DNA from: Spirochaetia bacterium
GTDB taxonomy: Bacteria; Spirochaetota; Spirochaetia; Treponematales; Treponemataceae
Reading direction: 5' to 3'
NCBI GenBank assembly: GCA_900769985.1
Contig: CAAGIS010000134.1
Span: 1-7,003, forward strand
Length of the DNA stretch: 7,003 nucleotides
The translations under genes were made by a program, and so were the position numbers. Positions 5,811 through 7,003 of this stretch are shown in pieces (position 1 is the first letter of the stretch; each line of letters starts with the position of its first letter). A model generated the notes under the pieces. That model was not told where the DNA came from and made no database searches. It worked only from the letters and a program-made list of their open reading frames with translations.

Positions 5811-7003
5811 GCATCAACCTCCGCTAAAATTTGTTTATTACTGAATCCGTTAAGATCCATTGCACCGCTAGGACAAGCAACAGTACATGCACCGCATCCT
5901 TGACACATAGCAGTATTAACCTGAGAAACATGGCGAGTAATAGTCGTACGATTAGGACCGCGGAAGTCTTTGTCAATGTAAGAAATTGCCCCGTAAGGAC
6001 ATACATTAGCACACTGACCACATCCGTTGCAGGCATTTTCATTTGGATGAGCAGTACAAGGATTGTTTTTAAGCTTATCCTTTACAAGAAGGCAGATTGC
6101 CTTTGCTGCAGCACCAGATGACTGAGCGACAGTTTCAGGAATATCTTTTGGTCCCTGACAGCATCCTGCAAGGAAAATACCGGCTGTAGGGCTTTCTACA
6201 GGGCGGAGTTTTGCATGTGCTTCAAGGAAGAAGTCGTTGTTGTCCATTGAAGTTGTAAGCATAGTCGCAAGAGGACGGGCAGATTTGTCTGCTTCGATAG
6301 ACGCTGCAAGAACGACCATGTCAGCCTTAATGTGAACCTGTTTATTCAAAATCAAGTCCGACCCCTGAACATCAAGCGTTCCGTCAGAAAGCGGAGTAAC
6401 TTTTCCTACCTGACCTTTGATGTAGTGAACACCGTACTGTTCAACTGCACGGCGATAGAACTCATCAAAGTTCTTTCCTGGAGTGCGGACATCTATATAG
6501 AATACGTAGCAGTTTGTATCAGGATAGTGATCGCGCGTTAAAATTGCATGCTTTGCAGTATACATACAGCATACTTTAGAGCAGTATTCATGACCTTTTG
6601 AAGAATCTGCTGAACAGCGACTTCCTACACACTGAACGAATACAATGTTTTTAGGCTCTTTTCCGTCTGACGGGCGAAGCAAATGACCGTTTGTTGGACC
6701 TGATGCATTACAAAGTCGTTCAAACTCAAGAGAAGAAACAACATCAGGGCTCTGGCTGTAAGCGTATTCATCAAACTTTTTAAGGTCAATCGGATTGTAA
6801 CCTGTTGCTACGATGATAGCACCGTATTTTTCGGTGATGATTTCTTCTTTTTGATTGAAATTGATTGCACCGGCAGCACATGCTTTTTCGCAGAAGCCGC
6901 ACACATTGTCCTTTCCGTTTTTAAGACCTTTCATGTGAAGACAATAACCTTCATCAATAGAAGCAACTTTTGGCACGGCCTGTGCAAAAGGAATGTTAAT
7001 TGC
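5801..7003 (-). CDS. hdrA: HdrA-family electron-bifurcating FAD/iron-sulfur protein (partial, N-terminus outside window)
   Basis: Heterodisulfide reductase subunit A, the flavoprotein hub that in known complexes splits electron pairs between ferredoxin and a high-potential acceptor; cytoplasmic. The frame is open to the window edge, giving 400 residues. Translation reads in family-like sequence (AINIPFAQAVPKV) before the GTG at 6976, so that GTG is not the start and the N-terminal part with the FAD GxGxxG motif is missing. Visible, numbered in the fragment: CGFCEKAC around 35-42; IIVATGYNP near 63-71; the HdrA signature QCVGSR near 124-129 followed by YCSKVCCMY near 140-148; the flavin-domain end GIFLAGCCQGPKDIPETVAQ near 275-294; then two [4Fe-4S] motifs, CNGCGQCANVCP (about 325-336) and CQGCGACTVACP (about 367-378), expected to serve the ferredoxin branch. 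The stop overlaps the start of the mvhD/flxD-like gene by 10 bases, suggesting translational coupling and a shared complex. Family call very sure; the exact partner set is inferred. Confidence 0.93.
   Translation of the reverse strand, partial: AINIPFAQAVPKVASIDEGYCLHMKGLKNGKDNVCGFCEKACAAGAINFNQKEEIITEKYGAIIVATGYNPIDLKKFDEYAYSQSPDVVSSLEFERLCNASGPTNGHLLRPSDGKEPKNIVFVQCVGSRCSADSSKGHEYCSKVCCMYTAKHAILTRDHYPDTNCYVFYIDVRTPGKNFDEFYRRAVEQYGVHYIKGQVGKVTPLSDGTLDVQGSDLILNKQVHIKADMVVLAASIEADKSARPLATMLTTSMDNNDFFLEAHAKLRPVESPTAGIFLAGCCQGPKDIPETVAQSSGAAAKAICLLVKDKLKNNPCTAHPNENACNGCGQCANVCPYGAISYIDKDFRGPNRTTITRHVSQVNTAMCQGCGACTVACPSGAMDLNGFSNKQILAEVDACL

Noticed and set aside
6974..6976. GTG as the start codon of the HdrA gene
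   Set aside because: The frame stays open to base 7003 and translates as typical HdrA sequence upstream of it. HdrA proteins are also far longer than 391 residues and need the FAD-binding part missing here.

Overview
The window is one uninterrupted run of seven genes, all on the minus strand, so transcription goes from base 7003 towards base 1. Every gene encodes a redox protein, and together they look like one flavin/iron-sulfur electron-transfer machine. The organism is most likely a strictly anaerobic, moderately AT-rich fermenter with strong GGAGG/AGGAGAA ribosome binding sites. My best guess is a gut or rumen treponeme-like spirochaete, but that rests on general style (lysine/asparagine-rich proteins, short GC-rich intergenic hairpins, soluble fumarate-reductase-type genes), and a Firmicute is not excluded.

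Layout in order of transcription. (1) 7003-5801: C-terminal 400 residues of a heterodisulfide reductase subunit A (HdrA) flavoprotein, cut by the window edge. (2) 5810-5361: MvhD/FlxD-type [2Fe-2S] adaptor. (3) 5376-4414: FlxC-type 2x[4Fe-4S] protein. (4) 4414-3377: FlxB/AsrA-type 2x[4Fe-4S] protein. (5) 3360-2530: FlxA/AsrB-type FAD- and NAD(P)H-binding protein with a C-terminal [2Fe-2S] site. (6) 2468-1779: fumarate-reductase-type iron-sulfur protein. (7) 1660-17: fumarate-reductase-type FAD protein. The first four genes overlap by 1 to 16 bases. The last joints are spacers of 16, 61 and 118 bases, and the two longer ones carry hairpins, including a near-identical 16-base palindrome placed just ahead of the ribosome binding sites of genes 6 and 7.

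How the genes may work together. In known HdrA-FlxABCD systems, FlxA takes electrons from NAD(P)H, FlxB/C/D pass them to HdrA, and the HdrA flavin bifurcates them: one to low-potential ferredoxin, the other to a high-potential acceptor, normally through HdrC-HdrB to a disulfide. Here no HdrB or HdrC lies in the window. Instead the operon continues into a soluble fumarate-reductase pair whose iron-sulfur subunit ends in an HdrC-like two-cluster module. The most interesting reading is that this is an NADH-driven, quinone-independent fumarate reductase that also makes reduced ferredoxin. This is inference. HdrC/HdrB could lie just upstream of the window, and the substrate of the flavoprotein is not proven.

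No RNA gene, mobile element, CRISPR array or convincing promoter was seen. No gene-free stretch exceeds 118 bases.
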